A DNA stretch of 64,000 nt from Tenrec ecaudatus (Eukaryota; Chordata; Mammalia; Afrosoricida; Tenrecidae): positions 5,894,758-5,958,757 of the forward strand of contig NC_134536.1 in NCBI RefSeq assembly GCF_050624435.1, in the 5' to 3' direction. Position 1 is the stretch's first letter; every line of letters starts with the position of its first letter. The position numbers were made by a program, and so were the translations under genes. The notes beneath the pieces are model-generated. The model was not told where the DNA came from. It saw only the letters and a program-made list of their open reading frames with translations, and ran no database searches. Of the stretch, positions 43,239 to 54,010 are shown one piece after another.

Positions 43239-44419
43239 CTACACTTTCTAGTCCACTCTCCCATTTTATTGTATAGCACGACATTGTTTGAGGATGCTGA
43301 CTTTTATGAGGTGGGCAACCAAATCATGAACAGGTCAGATTTGCCCGTCCTGACCTCTCGCGGAAGCAGCTTAAGATGAGATGGCAGTCCTGGGCCTATA
43401 GGAAGCCTTGCATGTTGAAGTTAATATTACAGAGTCACAGGTGTGGTTCCTTCCTACAGCCATCAGGTCTCAGCTGGGAAGGCTGGTTCACCATTCCCTG
43501 AGAGGGACCACGCCTGAGGACCCAATCTTATGTCTTGCTGGCACCTCCCCACTGACCCCAGGCAGCATATCTAAAGGCTAGCTTCAGACTAAATCAGACA
43601 GCGCCGGTAGATGACATTCTAGCTCCGTCCCATTAGACAAGAAACACAGCGAGGGGACTGCAGTCGAAATACTAAAATGTGACCTTACCTCATAAATGGG
43701 GGGAAACAAATCAGAGGCGTGAGCAAGCAAGACTTGTTTGGGGCCAATATAGGCAGGAGATTTAGGGCACCGTCTGACGAGTGACACACAAGAGGAAGGA
43801 GCTCCAGCCCCAAAGGCAGCGGGGCCTTTGTGCCTCTGTCCTCACTTCATTGTGTCAAATGCCTGGCTGGTCAGTGAGTCACGGTCCAGGCAGCTGATTA
43901 ACTCCAGCCTGCTGCTGTCCTGACTCGTTTTGCATCCCTTTCCAGAGACCCTCTGGTCTCTTCTCCCCGCAGAGCTGAGACTCTCCAGAGCAGCCCCGCG
44001 CATAAATCATGACCTGGCGCCAGCCGCGTGTCACCCTCGCTGCAGCTCACTCGGCTTCTTCATTTGTCCTGACTCCCAGGTAGCGAGGGCTTCTTAGGCA
44101 AACTCCCAACGGACTGTGGAAACAGGCTTTGCAGTTTAGTTTTTCTCTTCCGCCCATTTCGTCACCAGGTGGGCTGTGCATGAGACCAACTTCCCCTCTT
44201 CTTTGCCCACCACCCCTGAACATGCACACGGAAGGAACGTGTTTTGCTCGAGAGACCAAGTGCTCCAGCCATCCTCTCCTTAATCTAGACTGTGTGTCAC
44301 ACGTGCTGTACTCACTATACGACCCGCCTCACCTTATAGGGCCGAGGTCAGAAATCGCCAGTCCCTTCTCCGCTGAAGCTTTTAAAAATGTGCCCCCTAA
44401 AGCCAGCTGACCTTTTCTC
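43237..44419. other. Repeat-free intron with a GC-richer core
   Basis: The longest stretch here without recognised repeats. 43840-44100 is GC-richer, with a TGAGTCA AP-1-type site at about 43877 and CpG-containing segments near 44000-44040. No exon or open frame of note. Confidence 0.4.
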
Positions 44420-44545
44420 AGTCCTGGAATGTCTGCTCCCATAAAGGATTTCAGTCTCAGAAGCCCACAGGGACCCTTCTCTCCAGGGTCGCTGTGAGTC
44501 AGCATCGACTCAATGGCAGTGAGTTGTGGGTTTGGGGTTTAAATA
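44420..44545 (+). mobile_element. AfroSINE 3' part
   Basis: TCTGCTCCCATAAAGGATTT, GAAGCCCACAGGGACCCTTC, tail GTCGCTGTGAGTCAGCATCG then ACTCAATGGCAGTGAG. The head is lost. Confidence 0.82.
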
Positions 44546-44589
44546 ATGTCTGTGTGTTTGTGTCATCCGTTCATGCAGATATAATCTGA

Positions 44590-44765
44590 GGATGGCAAAC
44601 CCAGGCAACGCACTGACAGGTTTGATTCCCACTCGTAGCAGGCTTCTGCCAGGTTTGTGAGGCTGCAAATCCTAGGGGAACAGACAGCCTTGTCTTTCTC
44701 CAGAGGAGGCACTGGTGGGCTTGAACCACCAACCCTGAGATTGGAAAACCAAGGCTTAATGTGTA
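44590..44765 (-). mobile_element. AfroSINE, reverse strand
   Basis: GATGGCAAACCCAGGCAACG, TGATTCCCACTCGTAGCAGG, GCCTTGTCTTTCTCCAGAGG, GGCTTGAACCACCAACCC. Confidence 0.75.
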
Positions 44766-44914
44766 TGTCCTGTCTGAGAACAGTGGTCAGGTTCCCTGCT
44801 CTCAAGCTCCAGCTTTTCCCTATTGGGCAGAAATACATGGTGGGCAGTAACGAGAAAGCCAAAGAAAGCAAATCCCCTGCCCTGGGTGTGCTTCAAGCTC
44901 ATGGTATTCTTTAC

Positions 44915-45045
44915 AGAGGATAGAACTGCCCCAGAGTGGGGTTGGGGGATGGGGTTCCAGACTGGCATCTTTATAGAAGCAGTCTGCGCATATCCCTCCC
45001 CCAGAGTAGCTGGTGGGTCAGCAGCACAGTGTGTCACTGCTTCAT
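44915..45045 (-). mobile_element. Possible AfroSINE fragment
   Basis: GAGGATAGAACTGCCCCAGA and AGTAGCTGGTGGGTCAGCAG hint at a reverse SINE. Weak. Confidence 0.4.
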
Positions 45046-45593
45046 GTGTCATGATAAACAGCGAGGAGTGGGAAAGGGCCACTTGTTACAACCCTGTTGA
45101 AAACACTTAGAAAGGAGGATGGATGGGCCCTCTTCTTGCTGGAAGCCCTTAGGAAGCAAGACAGAGTCAGCCTGGAAGTGACCTCCCCAGTGGTTTCTGT
45201 GCTCAGTGTCTGGGTACAAGCCTATTGTCAGGAGCATATAACATATTTTCATTCTTGGGATGCAGGGGGAAGGGGATATGAATGAACTGTGGGTACCACA
45301 CTACAACCCCTTCCCCGTGGACCACACTCACTGTATTTGGGTCTACCACTCACTAACTCCTCTAATCCTCTAGACAGGACATGCCCTTCTTCGACTCTGA
45401 CCTAGACTCTCTCTCCTTGCAGCTGTGTGCCCGACCTCCAGGAAGGGTCTTGTCACCTCATGCCCTGCGCTTTTCTGCTAGGATATCCTGGCTCTAGGTT
45501 CTAGTCGCTGACAGTCACTAGTAGCCGGCACCAGGAAGTTGCTGTCCACAGGTTCAGTTTCCCATTCTGTTGTTTTTATTTTGTTTGTTTTAA
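45046..45593. other. Unassigned intron
   Basis: No gene or repeat recognised. Confidence 0.4.
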
Positions 45594-45692
45594 ACGTTTT
45601 ATTAGGGGCTCATACAACTCTTATCACAGTCCATACATATACATACATCAATTGTATAAAGCACATCTGTACATTCTTTGCCCTAATCATTT
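45594..45692 (-). mobile_element. L1 3'-terminal fragment
   Basis: TTTTATTAGGGGCTCATACA through CACATCTGTACATTCTTTGC. Cut off by the T/C-rich tail of the next L1. Confidence 0.88.
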
Positions 45693-46373
45693 TCTTTTCT
45701 TTCTTTCTTTTTTTTCCCTTTTCTTTTTTTACATTTTATTAGGGACTCATACAACTCTTATCACAATCCATACATATACATACATCAATTGTATAAAGCA
45801 CATTTGCACATTCCCTGCCCCAATCATTCTCAAAGCTTTTGCTCTCCACTTAAGCCCTTTGCATCAGGTCCTCTTTTTTTTCCCCTCCCCACCCGCTCCC
45901 CCCTCCCTCATGTGCCCTTTGTAATTTATACATCGTTATTTTGTCATATCTTGCTCTATCCGGAGTCTCCCTTCCCCGCCTTCTCTGCCGTCCCTCTCCC
46001 AGGGAGGAGGTCACATGTGGATCCCTGTAATCAGTTCCCCCTTTCCAACCCACTCACCCTACACTCTCCCAGCATCGCCCCTCACACCCTTGGTCCTGAA
46101 GGTATCATCCACCCTGGATTCCCTGTGCCTCCAGCCCTCATATGTACCAGTGTACAACCTCTGCCCTATCCAGCCCTGCAAGGTAGAATCCGGATCATGG
46201 TAGTTGGGGGGAGGAAGCATCCAGGATCTGGGGGAAAGTTGTGCTCTTCGTCGGTACTACCTTGCACCCTGACTGACCCATCTCCTCTCCTAAACCCCTC
46301 TATGAGGGGATCTCCAGTGGCCGACACTTGGGCCTTGGGTCTCCACTCTGCACTTCCCCCTTCATTCAATGTG

Positions 46374-46375
<2 letters not shown>

Positions 46376-46416
<41 letters not shown>

Positions 46417-46440
46417 TACATATATATACATATATATACA
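46376..46440. repeat. TA-rich microsatellite in L1 3' UTR
   Basis: A TA run followed by ACACATATATACATATATA-type repeats. The other L1 copies have only a short T-run at this point, so the expansion is specific to this copy. Confidence 0.9.
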
Positions 46441-46463
46441 CATGTTCTTTTTTATTTTTGCAT

Positions 46464-46950
46464 GATGCCTTATACCTGGTCCCCTTGGCACCTCGTGATT
46501 GCACTGGCCGGTGTGCTTCTTCCATGTGGGCTTTTTTGCTTCTGAGCTAGATGGCCACTTGTTTATCTTCAAGCCTTTAAGACCCCAGACACTATCTCTT
46601 TTGATATCCGGGCACCATCCGCTTTCTTCGCCACATTTGCTTATGCACCCATTTGTCTTCAGCGATCCTATCATGGAGGTGTGCAGCCAATGATATGATG
46701 ATTTTTTTTTCTTTGATGCCTGATAACTGATCCCTTTGGGATCACTCGCTCACTCAGGCTGGTGTGTTCTTCCATGTGGGCTTTGTTGCTTCTGAGCTAG
46801 ATGGCCGCTTGTTTATCTTCAAGCCTTTAAGACCCCAGTCACTATCTCTTTTGATAGCCGGGCACCATCAGCTTTCTTCACCACATTTATTTGTTCACCC
46901 ACTTTGGCTTCAGCAGTTGTGTCGGGAGAGTGAGCATCATAGAGTACCAA
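46464..46950 (-). repeat. Tandem duplication inside L1 3' UTR (second copy)
   Basis: Same two-unit arrangement as 2089-2575, each unit beginning GATGCCT. Confidence 0.85.
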
Positions 46951-47900
46951 TTTAATAAACGAAAGTATTCATGCATTGAGGGAGTGCTTGAGTAGAGGCC
47001 CAAGGTCCTTCCGCCACCTTAATATTAAACCTATAAATGTAGACAATTAGATCTATTTCCCCATCCTCGTATATATGTTTGCATGTACACGTCTTTGTCT
47101 AGACCTCCATAAATGTCCCTTGACTCCCAGCTCCTTCCTCCCTCTCCCTTGACTTTCCTCCTGCCCCACCACCGTGCTCCGTCCCCACCTGGGCTACAGC
47201 TATACCTCTTCTCTACGCAACCTTACCCTTGATCGTTCCCCATGAGGCCTGTCACTCCCCCCTCACTACCATTTTGGTCCCATGTTGTGCCCTTGTCCCT
47301 GTGTTTATTAACACCACTTCCTTACCCTCCGCCCCCTCCCCCACCCAGATCTGTCTGTCCCCCCGAAACTGTCTGTCCTATTGTTTTTCCTCCAGATAGT
47401 TCATCCAGCCTGTCCTATTCAGACAGACCTGTGGAGACACTAGCATGCATGAAAACAAGACAGAGGAAAACAAAGCAACAGTATACAACCAGACAATAAA
47501 ACAACGAAAACAAACCACTGACAAAGAACAAAACAAAACACTTCACAAAAGAAAGGCTTGTAGTTCCTTCAAGGATCGTTTGCTGGCCCTTAGGAGCGTT
47601 TTCCAGTCCAGTCTGTTGGGGCACAACACCCTGGCCCCAAAGTCCACTTTCAGCATTCCCTGGGGACCTTGCCACTCCATTCCCTTGCTGTTCCACTGCA
47701 CTCCCCCAGTGCTTTGCCTCGGTGTGGTGGGATCAGGTCAGGTGCAATTCCCACATTGTGTCTCCGGTGCTGTCCCCTGTATCGCCCTTAGTCACTGAGG
47801 GGCATCATGTCTCATAGTAGGGCCAGCCATGTTGTTCTCTCTGTGGACTGGCTGCTCTACTCAGGAATATCATCATCACGGCCTAGTGGGCCAGGCCCAT

Positions 47901-48757
47901 TCTGTTTTTATACCAAGGACAACCTCCTCCTTCCAGAAGCAGCCCAATCTCTCCTAACACAGAATGCACTCATCTCATCTGTGAACCAAAGAATGTTCAC
48001 ACTGTCTTTCCAGGAAGTGACCTTGTTCCCCAGCTCAATCTGCACCGTAATTGAAAGCCCAGGGACTCCCCGAGTCCAAACTGGCGCCTGGCTAACAGAT
48101 GGAAGTCTCCAATTCCATCAACGATTTCTGTGCTTCCAAGTCATGCGAGGGCAGTGGGAGGTAAGGGACCAGGGACCAGAGGAGGTTGGAATAAAGATGG
48201 CAGGCAGAGTTGAAAACGTTTCAGGGTGTGTCTTGTGTGCTATGTGTCATGCCCTCATCATGACTGAGATTAAGGAGGATAACAGAAGGGGGAGTTGATT
48301 CCAAATTTTAATTGTGTTTGAAAAAAAGTTTTTAAGTCTTAGGTCATGATGTGCCTCTTTCTTCATGGTCTCAATTTTTTAGACTTTTAAATTTTTTTGG
48401 ATTTTTTTCTTGCAGGTGGTACTTAAATAACAGTGGTGATCCAAGTGGAATGCTTATTAACTCAGCCTTATTTTCACTTCTGTGATTTATCACATGCAAT
48501 GTACAGTTGACAACTGTCATCTCAAACAATATTGTATTCCTCCCAGCGGTAGAAGGAAAAATAAAACAACACAACAACAGCCAAACAACTACCTAACATC
48601 TGTTACAGGATGTTAAGCTTAATCTTTAAAATCCTTGTTTCTTATGCCATCTTATTTAAACAGCCCCTCAACAAAATAAAGACAATTTGTTAGTGACTAA
48701 GAATCATTACCCTGGCATAAGAATCACATGTACCCCAAGGTTTGTTCATTTGGTTTT
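47901..48757. other. Unassigned intron
   Basis: No gene or repeat recognised beyond the L1 edge. Confidence 0.4.
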
Positions 48758-48970
48758 TGTTGGCGTCTCTAGGTAGCATCAACAGTTAAGTGATCCGCTA
48801 CCAATCAGAAGCTAAGTGGTTCAGATGCACCCAGAGAGCCTCAGAAGCTAGGCTTGGCCATCTAATTGCAAACCGCCACAGCCCTTGATAGCCCTAAGGA
48901 TCAGTGTACCACCCTGACCAACAGGCCTGCGTTCCCCTGAGTTGGAATCAGCTCAACAGTAATGGGTAGT
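48758..48970 (+). mobile_element. Diverged AfroSINE
   Basis: GTCTCTAGGTAGCATCAACA, AAGTGGTTCAGATGCACCCA, tail CTGAGTTGGAATCAGCTCAA. Confidence 0.6.
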
Positions 48971-49080
48971 TTTGATATCATTCTGTTAATGCATGCATGC
49001 TTGTTTGTTTGTTATGCTTTGGGTAGCCTAATGGTGTCATTTATATTTGTTTCCCAGCACATTTTTTTCTGCATTACTAG

Positions 49081-49082
49081 AT

Positions 49083-49116
<34 letters not shown>
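49081..49116. repeat. (GATA)8 microsatellite
   Basis: ATAG repeats from 49083. Confidence 0.95.
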
Positions 49117-49141
49117 TAATCGCCATGTGATTTTTACTTTC

Positions 49142-49628
49142 TGTTACCGGGTACAAAAGAGACCTCCATGTCAAATATAGTTTAAGGAGAACATTTATTA
49201 AGCCTTAGATGGGACAAAGACAAGGACATATCATTTGGATGAGGCAGGAGGCCAAAATGGCACCCCAAGATTCACAGTCATGATGCTACTTAAATAAGTC
49301 ATGGAGCACAGGAAACTCGCAACTTCCTGATTGGTGGCAGAGCAATCTATCGCAGTTAAAGGTGGTACTAGAGAAGCGGAACAGGGCCATGGTAGGGACA
49401 CATACACTGTGTTAAAGAGAGGAGCTTACAAGATTGCTCCAGTCCTTTTCAGCCAAGGCAGTCGGGGCATGACTGACAGGGCATGCCTCACGACTGAGAC
49501 CCCTAGTACTATCCATCAAGGACACACCCAGACCCATCTCTGAGCTGACTGGAGAGGGATGGAGGTAATCCACTTTCTAAGGCACTGTGCCAGAGGGCAA
49601 GATTTTCTCCTTTCTTGGTTAAGTATCA
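49142..49628 (-). mobile_element. Possible LTR of another family
   Basis: Begins TGTTACCGGGTAC and ends near TATCACA, so TG...CA on either strand. On the minus strand an AATAAA-type signal (TAATAAATG, complement at about 49196) lies about 55 bp before the end, as in an LTR. No target duplication seen. An old fossil if real. Confidence 0.4.
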
Positions 49629-49635
49629 CAGAGCG

Positions 49636-49734
49636 TTCAATGGAGGCTTAATCTATGTGGGGGCAATTCATACAAATTTAGGGCTGTCACTGTCATCCAT
49701 AGCCTTCTGCAAACTGAAGGCTCAGATTTTAAAC
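49636..49734. repeat. Unclassified dispersed repeat, copy 2
   Basis: TTCAATGGAGGCTTAATC, CTGTCACTGTCATCCATAGC, CTTCTGCAAACTGAAGGCTC match 23132-23230. It lies between the possible LTR and an RTE 3' end. Confidence 0.6.
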
Positions 49735-49735
49735 T

Positions 49736-49985
49736 CCTTAGAGGCAAGGATGGTAAGACTTTGTCGTATATTCTTGTGACATGTTGTCAGGAGAGTCCAG
49801 TGTCTGGAGGAAGACATTACGATTGATGAAGTAGCAGTGAAAACAAAGACCCTTAATGAGATGGATTGATGCCATGCTGCAACAGTGGGCTCAAGTACAG
49901 GATCAATGGTGAGGATGGTGCAGGACCCGGTGGTGTCTCATTCTGTTGCACATAAAGTTGCTATAGAATGGAACCTACTTGGTTA
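49736..49985 (+). mobile_element. RTE 3' end, sense
   Basis: TCCTTAGAGGCAAGGATGGT, TTAATGAGATGGATTGATGC, GCAACAGTGGGCTCAAGTAC, and terminal AGTTGCTATAGAATGGAACC. Confidence 0.86.
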
Positions 49986-50067
49986 CACAGCAATACTTGT
50001 GAACATCATTGAAAGATAAATGTTTTAAAAACAAATGTTCTAATATTTCCCTTAACACCAAACACAA

Positions 50068-50248
50068 AAATGGAAAGCAAACCCATTGCCATTGAGTTGA
50101 TTCTGACACATAGCAACCTTATTTAGGATTTCTGAAATCACACATCACTATGAGAGCAGACAACCTCAACTTTCTCTCCAGGGTGTGGTTAGTGGGTTTG
50201 AACTGCCTGCCTTGTGGTTAGCAGACCATTGCTTAGAGGCGCCTGCTT
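50068..50248 (-). mobile_element. AfroSINE, reverse strand
   Basis: GCAAACCCATTGCCATTGAG, TTCTGACACATAGCAACCTT, GGGTTTGAACTGCCTGCCTT, ending GCTTAGAGGCGCC. Confidence 0.86.
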
Positions 50249-50354
50249 TAAAATGATAGCTTCTTATAGATAATTATAAGGAAAGCCTGGAAAAGCTTTA
50301 AAAATGTATGCTCCCTTCTGGATATTTCATGTTTTATGATTCAGTAGCTATAAT

Positions 50355-51040
50355 GTCAGGTCAGTATCTACCGCGAAGTCAGCAGTTTGAAACCACCAGC
50401 TGCTCTGCAGGAGAAAAATGAGGCTGTCTACTCCCACAAAGAGTGACATCCTCAGAAGCCCACAGGGGCAGCTCTGTTCTGTCCTATAGGGAGCTATGGG
50501 TTGGCATGGTGTTAGTAAGGGTAGAGTAGAGAAACAAATCCAGAGAAACTCATGAGTGTAAGAAAGAGCTTTATATAAAAGAGCAATTGTATTTTGAGAA
50601 AACATCCCAGCTCAGTGCAGATAACGTCCATAAGCCCTATAGTATCCCATGTGTCCGATATTGGTCCATAAATTCTGCTTTAGACTCACGCAGCACATGT
50701 AATGAAGCTGAATGCAGTAAGATCATAAGCCAGTGGGTAGAAGGTTTTGTGGATCCAGTGGAGGTGGAAGCATCTCAACACTGATGCGGGTTTCCACGTG
50801 TCTCCTTCTGTTCTCTGAGTGTCTCAACAGCTAGAAAGGGAAGGCCGAGACAGAGTGTGTCCCGCCTTCAGGGCAGAAGACAGGAGTTTCCAGAAGCCTC
50901 AGAAGGACACGCCCACACAGAGGCATTATTGGCTATGGCCTGATTGACAGGCTAGACTCCACCCCTTCACTTAAGTTGACAGTGGATTATGTAACTGCCA
51001 CACATGGACTCTTTGGCAGTAAGTTTGATTTGGGTTTTAT
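50355..51040 (+). mobile_element. AfroSINE split by an LTR
   Basis: SINE body 50355-50509 (GTCAGCAGTTTGAAACCACC, ATGAGGCTGTCTACTCCCAC, GTTCTGTCCTATAGGGAGC). The tail resumes after the LTR at 51008 (ACTCTTTGGCAGTAAGTTTG). The 5' head is eroded. Confidence 0.85.
50510..51002 (+). mobile_element. Solo LTR with perfect 5-bp target duplication
   Basis: 493 bp, TGTTAGTAAGGG at the start and CTGCCACA at the end. CATGG is repeated at 50505-50509 and 51003-51007. Contains GAGAAACAAATCCAGAGAAA, GCTTTATATAAAAGAGCAAT and CACCCCTTCACTTAAGTTGA. Same family as 32375-32858 in opposite orientation. Inserted into an AfroSINE, so younger than it. Confidence 0.9.
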
Positions 51041-52649
51041 CTACTGTCCAAATACAAATGGGCTTCAGGAAGTCTGTGAGCGACCGGGATGAAAAGATTT
51101 TGCGTTCTTGCTTGTTCTCCATGAGTTTTTTGAAGCCCTTACATATTAGAAGAATCACATTAGTTTTTTGCTTTGTTTTCCCGCTTTGTTCAGTCTAGCA
51201 GTGTGCTCAGAGGAAGTCCCAGGCCCCTGCCTGGCACCAGTCATCCCCACTCTGCCTCGTCCCAAGTTCCTCCTCTTGAGCCTCCCATTCTGCTGGCTTG
51301 GGCTCCAGACTGCCCTGATTGAATCTTTGTGACAGTCCTCGGCTCTGTGGGACAGGAATGACTGAAGCCAGGCTCCCAGCTCAGCAGTTCCCAGTGCCAG
51401 GGCCCCCAGCTGGAATCAACCTGAGTGTGCTTGGACATGGAATTAAAGGGACCAGGATTCCCGGAACCCTGTAAGTGATGGGGGGGAATAGTCTTCCTAA
51501 TAAGCACCTCTGTTCTCCTCTCCTCTGCATTGGTACACACAGCCCTGAGCTCCTCCAAGACCTGCTTTTGGACAGCCAGCCAAAAGGACCTCTTCCAGCC
51601 AAAGATGGCAGCCCAACCCTGCCTTTCAGGTCAGAGCCCAGGTGGGAAAGGACACCATTCCCTCCTCCTGCTTCTTTCTCTTTCCAGAAGGCAGGCAACA
51701 GGACAGGCTGGGCTCCTCTCCATCTGGACGGTCAGCTGCAGACCCCTGGCAGCTTTTTGGACCCGCTGTTTAGTCTTGAGCTTGTTTCTGGTGAAGCTCC
51801 CAAAGTTTTCCACCTGGGACTCCCTCTGAGGGAAGAATGGGGTCGAGGGGCCATCCTTGCTGATTCAGAGAGGGGGGAAACTGAGAAGAAGAAGAGGGGG
51901 AATAAAAACCTCCTGGGAGGGGTGGGGAGGCCAGAGACAGCCCCTAAACCAATTCATCTCCCACTGAAATGTAAAAGGGAAAGAAAGAAAGAGGACTTTA
52001 TTCTTTGCAAGTGGACTGTGGGAACAGGCACCCCCCAGTGTGAGCTTTCTTTCTCAGAGGCCTGCCAATATTCAGGGGGGCTGAAGGGGGAGAGAAGTCC
52101 TCTGAAATCCGAAGGCAGGATGGTGGGGCTAATCCATTGTTTTCTTCTCATTGGTGATGTTATTTTGTTAGCCATGCTGAGTTCTGGAAGGTTCCTCTAT
52201 TAAAAACTTTTTTTCCCCCACCAGCCGTGGAAAGAAAATCAGCTTATCTTATTTCTTCCTTTTAAAACAGCAGGGTCACTTCTATCCTGTAAAAGGAGAA
52301 TGCCCTGCTGGTTTTGTGTGAGGTGGGTGGTGGCGGTGGGTGTTTTTTTCTTTGGCTCCCATGTGACTGCTGTCCTCTGAAAAGAGGGCTTGATTTGACC
52401 AGCTGCAGGGTGGCTTTTAAAGTCTTCCTTGGGGATCTTCTCCAAGAGCTGTTTGCATGGGTGGTGCCCAGTGAGAAAGCCCTCGTCCTGATAAATCAGC
52501 CCGACATGGCAATGGAAGCCATTGCCCTGATTCTCAAGGGATTAAACAGTGCCTTTGTAACCTGTAATGCGTGTTCGAACAAGCCGCTTGCTGAAGCATT
52601 AGGTTAAATCGGTGGTGTTAGGAAACCCGTGGATCCTCAGGCATTTGCT
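51041..52649. other. Unassigned intron with a 242-codon open frame
   Basis: 51475-52203 (+) is open for 242 codons but shows no motif I recognise, and the region is purine- and pyrimidine-tract rich. I do not call it a gene. No repeat family recognised. Confidence 0.35.
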
Positions 52650-52779
52650 CATTACTCAACCTTCAGACTCTTGCAACTAGGGAGGACAGAGAGCCCCTGT
52701 GGGTTTCCAAGGCTGAGAATGAAAGTCAGAGGACCCTGGAGGAGTGAGGGGACAGAGCTTTGCTTAACAAAGAGCCCAA

Positions 52780-52965
52780 ACCAAACCTAACTCAGTGCCA
52801 CAGAGGTGATCCTAACTCTTGGTGACCCTGTAGGACAGGGTAGAATGGCCCCTGTGCATTTCCTAGACTGGAACTCTTTCCGGGAGTAGAAAGCCCCATC
52901 TTTTATCGCAGAGCGCCTGGTGATTTTGAACTGCTGACCTAGGAATTAGCAGTTCAGGGTGTAAA
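52780..52965 (-). mobile_element. AfroSINE, reverse strand
   Basis: CCAAACCTAACTCAGTGCCA, TGACCCTGTAGGACAGGGTA, GTAGAAAGCCCCATCTTTTA, TTTTGAACTGCTGACC. A partial reverse SINE lies just before (52650-52730). Confidence 0.88.
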
Positions 52966-52969
52966 GAGA

Positions 52970-53125
52970 GCCTCGTCTTTCTCCAAGCCACAGCCTTTTG
53001 GTCAGCAGTTCAATATGTAACCCACTGGATTAAACTCTACAAACTTAAAATCCCAAACTCGCTACCGTTGAGTAGACTTCGACTCATAGCAACCCTACAA
53101 AGCAGGGTAGAACTGCCCCGTGGCT
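52970..53125 (-). mobile_element. Two partial AfroSINEs, reverse strand
   Basis: 52970-53032 is a head part (AGAGCCTCGTCTTTCTCCAA, GTCAGCAGTTCAATATGTAA). 53040-53125 is a tail part (TCGACTCATAGCAACCCTAC, GGGTAGAACTGCCCCGTGG). Confidence 0.72.
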
Positions 53126-53129
53126 CAAA

Positions 53130-53222
53130 GAAGAGGGTGGCCCAGGAGCAGTGTTTCCTTCTATTGAACACGGAGTCGCTGTGAGGCAGAATCAACTGGA
53201 GGGCGCCTACCTCTAGCAACAT
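53130..53222 (+). mobile_element. RTE 3' terminus, sense
   Basis: GCAGTGTTTCCTTCTATTGA, GTCGCTGTGAGGCAGAATCA, ending GGCGCCTACCTCTAGCAACA. Confidence 0.75.
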
Positions 53223-53585
53223 GTCCCAGTTCATTTGCTGTTGGGAACGCTGCTGCGACGACTTTGGGTGTGCATGTGCGTATGTCTGTGTGTGCTATAG
53301 CTCTTACAGCTGAGGGTATATCTCTACATACTTAGGAGCAGGGGTCCTGGTGCATAGCATGCTCCCATCGCTGGCTTCTGAAAGAAGCATCCTCCCATTT
53401 TCCCAGTGGTGCTACTGTTTTGCAGTCCCACTACCAAAGTATAAGAGTTTCCATCTCCACACCGTCTTAGCCCCCATTTGTTTTTCTTTGTTTTGGTTTT
53501 TCATGTTTGATGTCCCATCATTGTCATTATCACTGGGATGAGCAGGTATCTCATTCTAGTATTAATTTGCCTATCTCTAATGGTT

Positions 53586-53720
53586 CATGAGGGAGAAAGA
53601 TGGGACTTTCGACTCCTGTTCACCGTTTTACAGCCTCCGAAGCCCAGAGAGCCAGTTCTACTCTGTCCTACAGGGCTGCTAGGAGTCCGGAGCAACTCGA
53701 TGGTAGTGAGTGAAAGACTA
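53586..53720 (+). mobile_element. AfroSINE in L1M
   Basis: GAGGGAGAAAGATGGGACTT, CCAGTTCTACTCTGTCCTAC, tail GCTAGGAGTCCGGAGCAACT. Head missing. Confidence 0.82.
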
Positions 53721-53727
53721 GTGAGGA

Positions 53728-53920
53728 GTCTCATGGTCCAGCGGACTATGCAGCTGGCTGCCAACCAAAAAGGTCAAGAGTTTGAAAGCACCAGCTGCTC
53801 TACAGGAGAAGACTGAGGCCCGCCATACCCACAGTGTCACAGGCCTCCAAATCCAAAGGGAGCACTTCTAGCCTGTCCCACAGGGTCGCCGTGAGTTGAG
53901 CTGAGCTGCGTTGAGTGATT
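53728..53920 (+). mobile_element. AfroSINE in L1M, second
   Basis: GCAGCTGGCTGCCAACCAAA, AAAGCACCAGCTGCTCTACA, GCCTGTCCCACAGGGTCGCC then GTGAGTTG. Confidence 0.8.
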
Positions 53921-54010
53921 AACAGTTAATAGTGGCAAGTATCTTTACATGTGTTCCTGGATTATCTGAGTGGATGTCTTCCTTGGTCAAGTTCATGTAG
54001 TGTGCTCATT

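Larger units (their letters stand above)
45727..47900 (-). mobile_element. L1 3' end with doubled 3' UTR module
   Basis: Reverse-strand L1 of about 2.2 kb whose complement poly(A) is the T/C-rich run at 45692-45727. It holds the 3' UTR, two module copies (46464-46714 and 46715-46950), then the region shared with 2580-3328, and extends to about 47900. A TA-rich microsatellite (46376-46440) lies inside. A 253-codon open frame (45789-46550, plus strand) is antisense to the UTR and not a gene. Very like the copies at 1425 and 6713, so one young L1 lineage. Confidence 0.88.
53223..54010 (-). repeat. Old L1M 3' region interrupted by SINEs
   Basis: Antisense L1M: GAACGCTGCTGCGACGAC, TATCTCTACATACTTAGGAG, GAGTTTCCATCTCCACACCG, GTATCTCATTCTAGTATTAA. 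It resumes at about 53925 with GTATCTTTACATGTGTTCC. Two SINEs sit in between. Confidence 0.78.

Noticed and set aside
45789-46550. 253-codon plus-strand open frame, the longest in the window
   Set aside because: It is antisense to a pyrimidine-rich L1 3' UTR, is rich in Pro, Ser and Leu, and recurs in parts at the other L1 copies.
49081-49116. CRISPR-like direct repeats
   Set aside because: It is a simple GATA microsatellite in a mammalian intron; no repeat-spacer structure exists anywhere in the window.
51475-52203. 242-codon open frame
   Set aside because: No recognisable domain, no splice or promoter evidence, low-complexity Lys/Glu and Pro stretches; kept only as an unassigned region.
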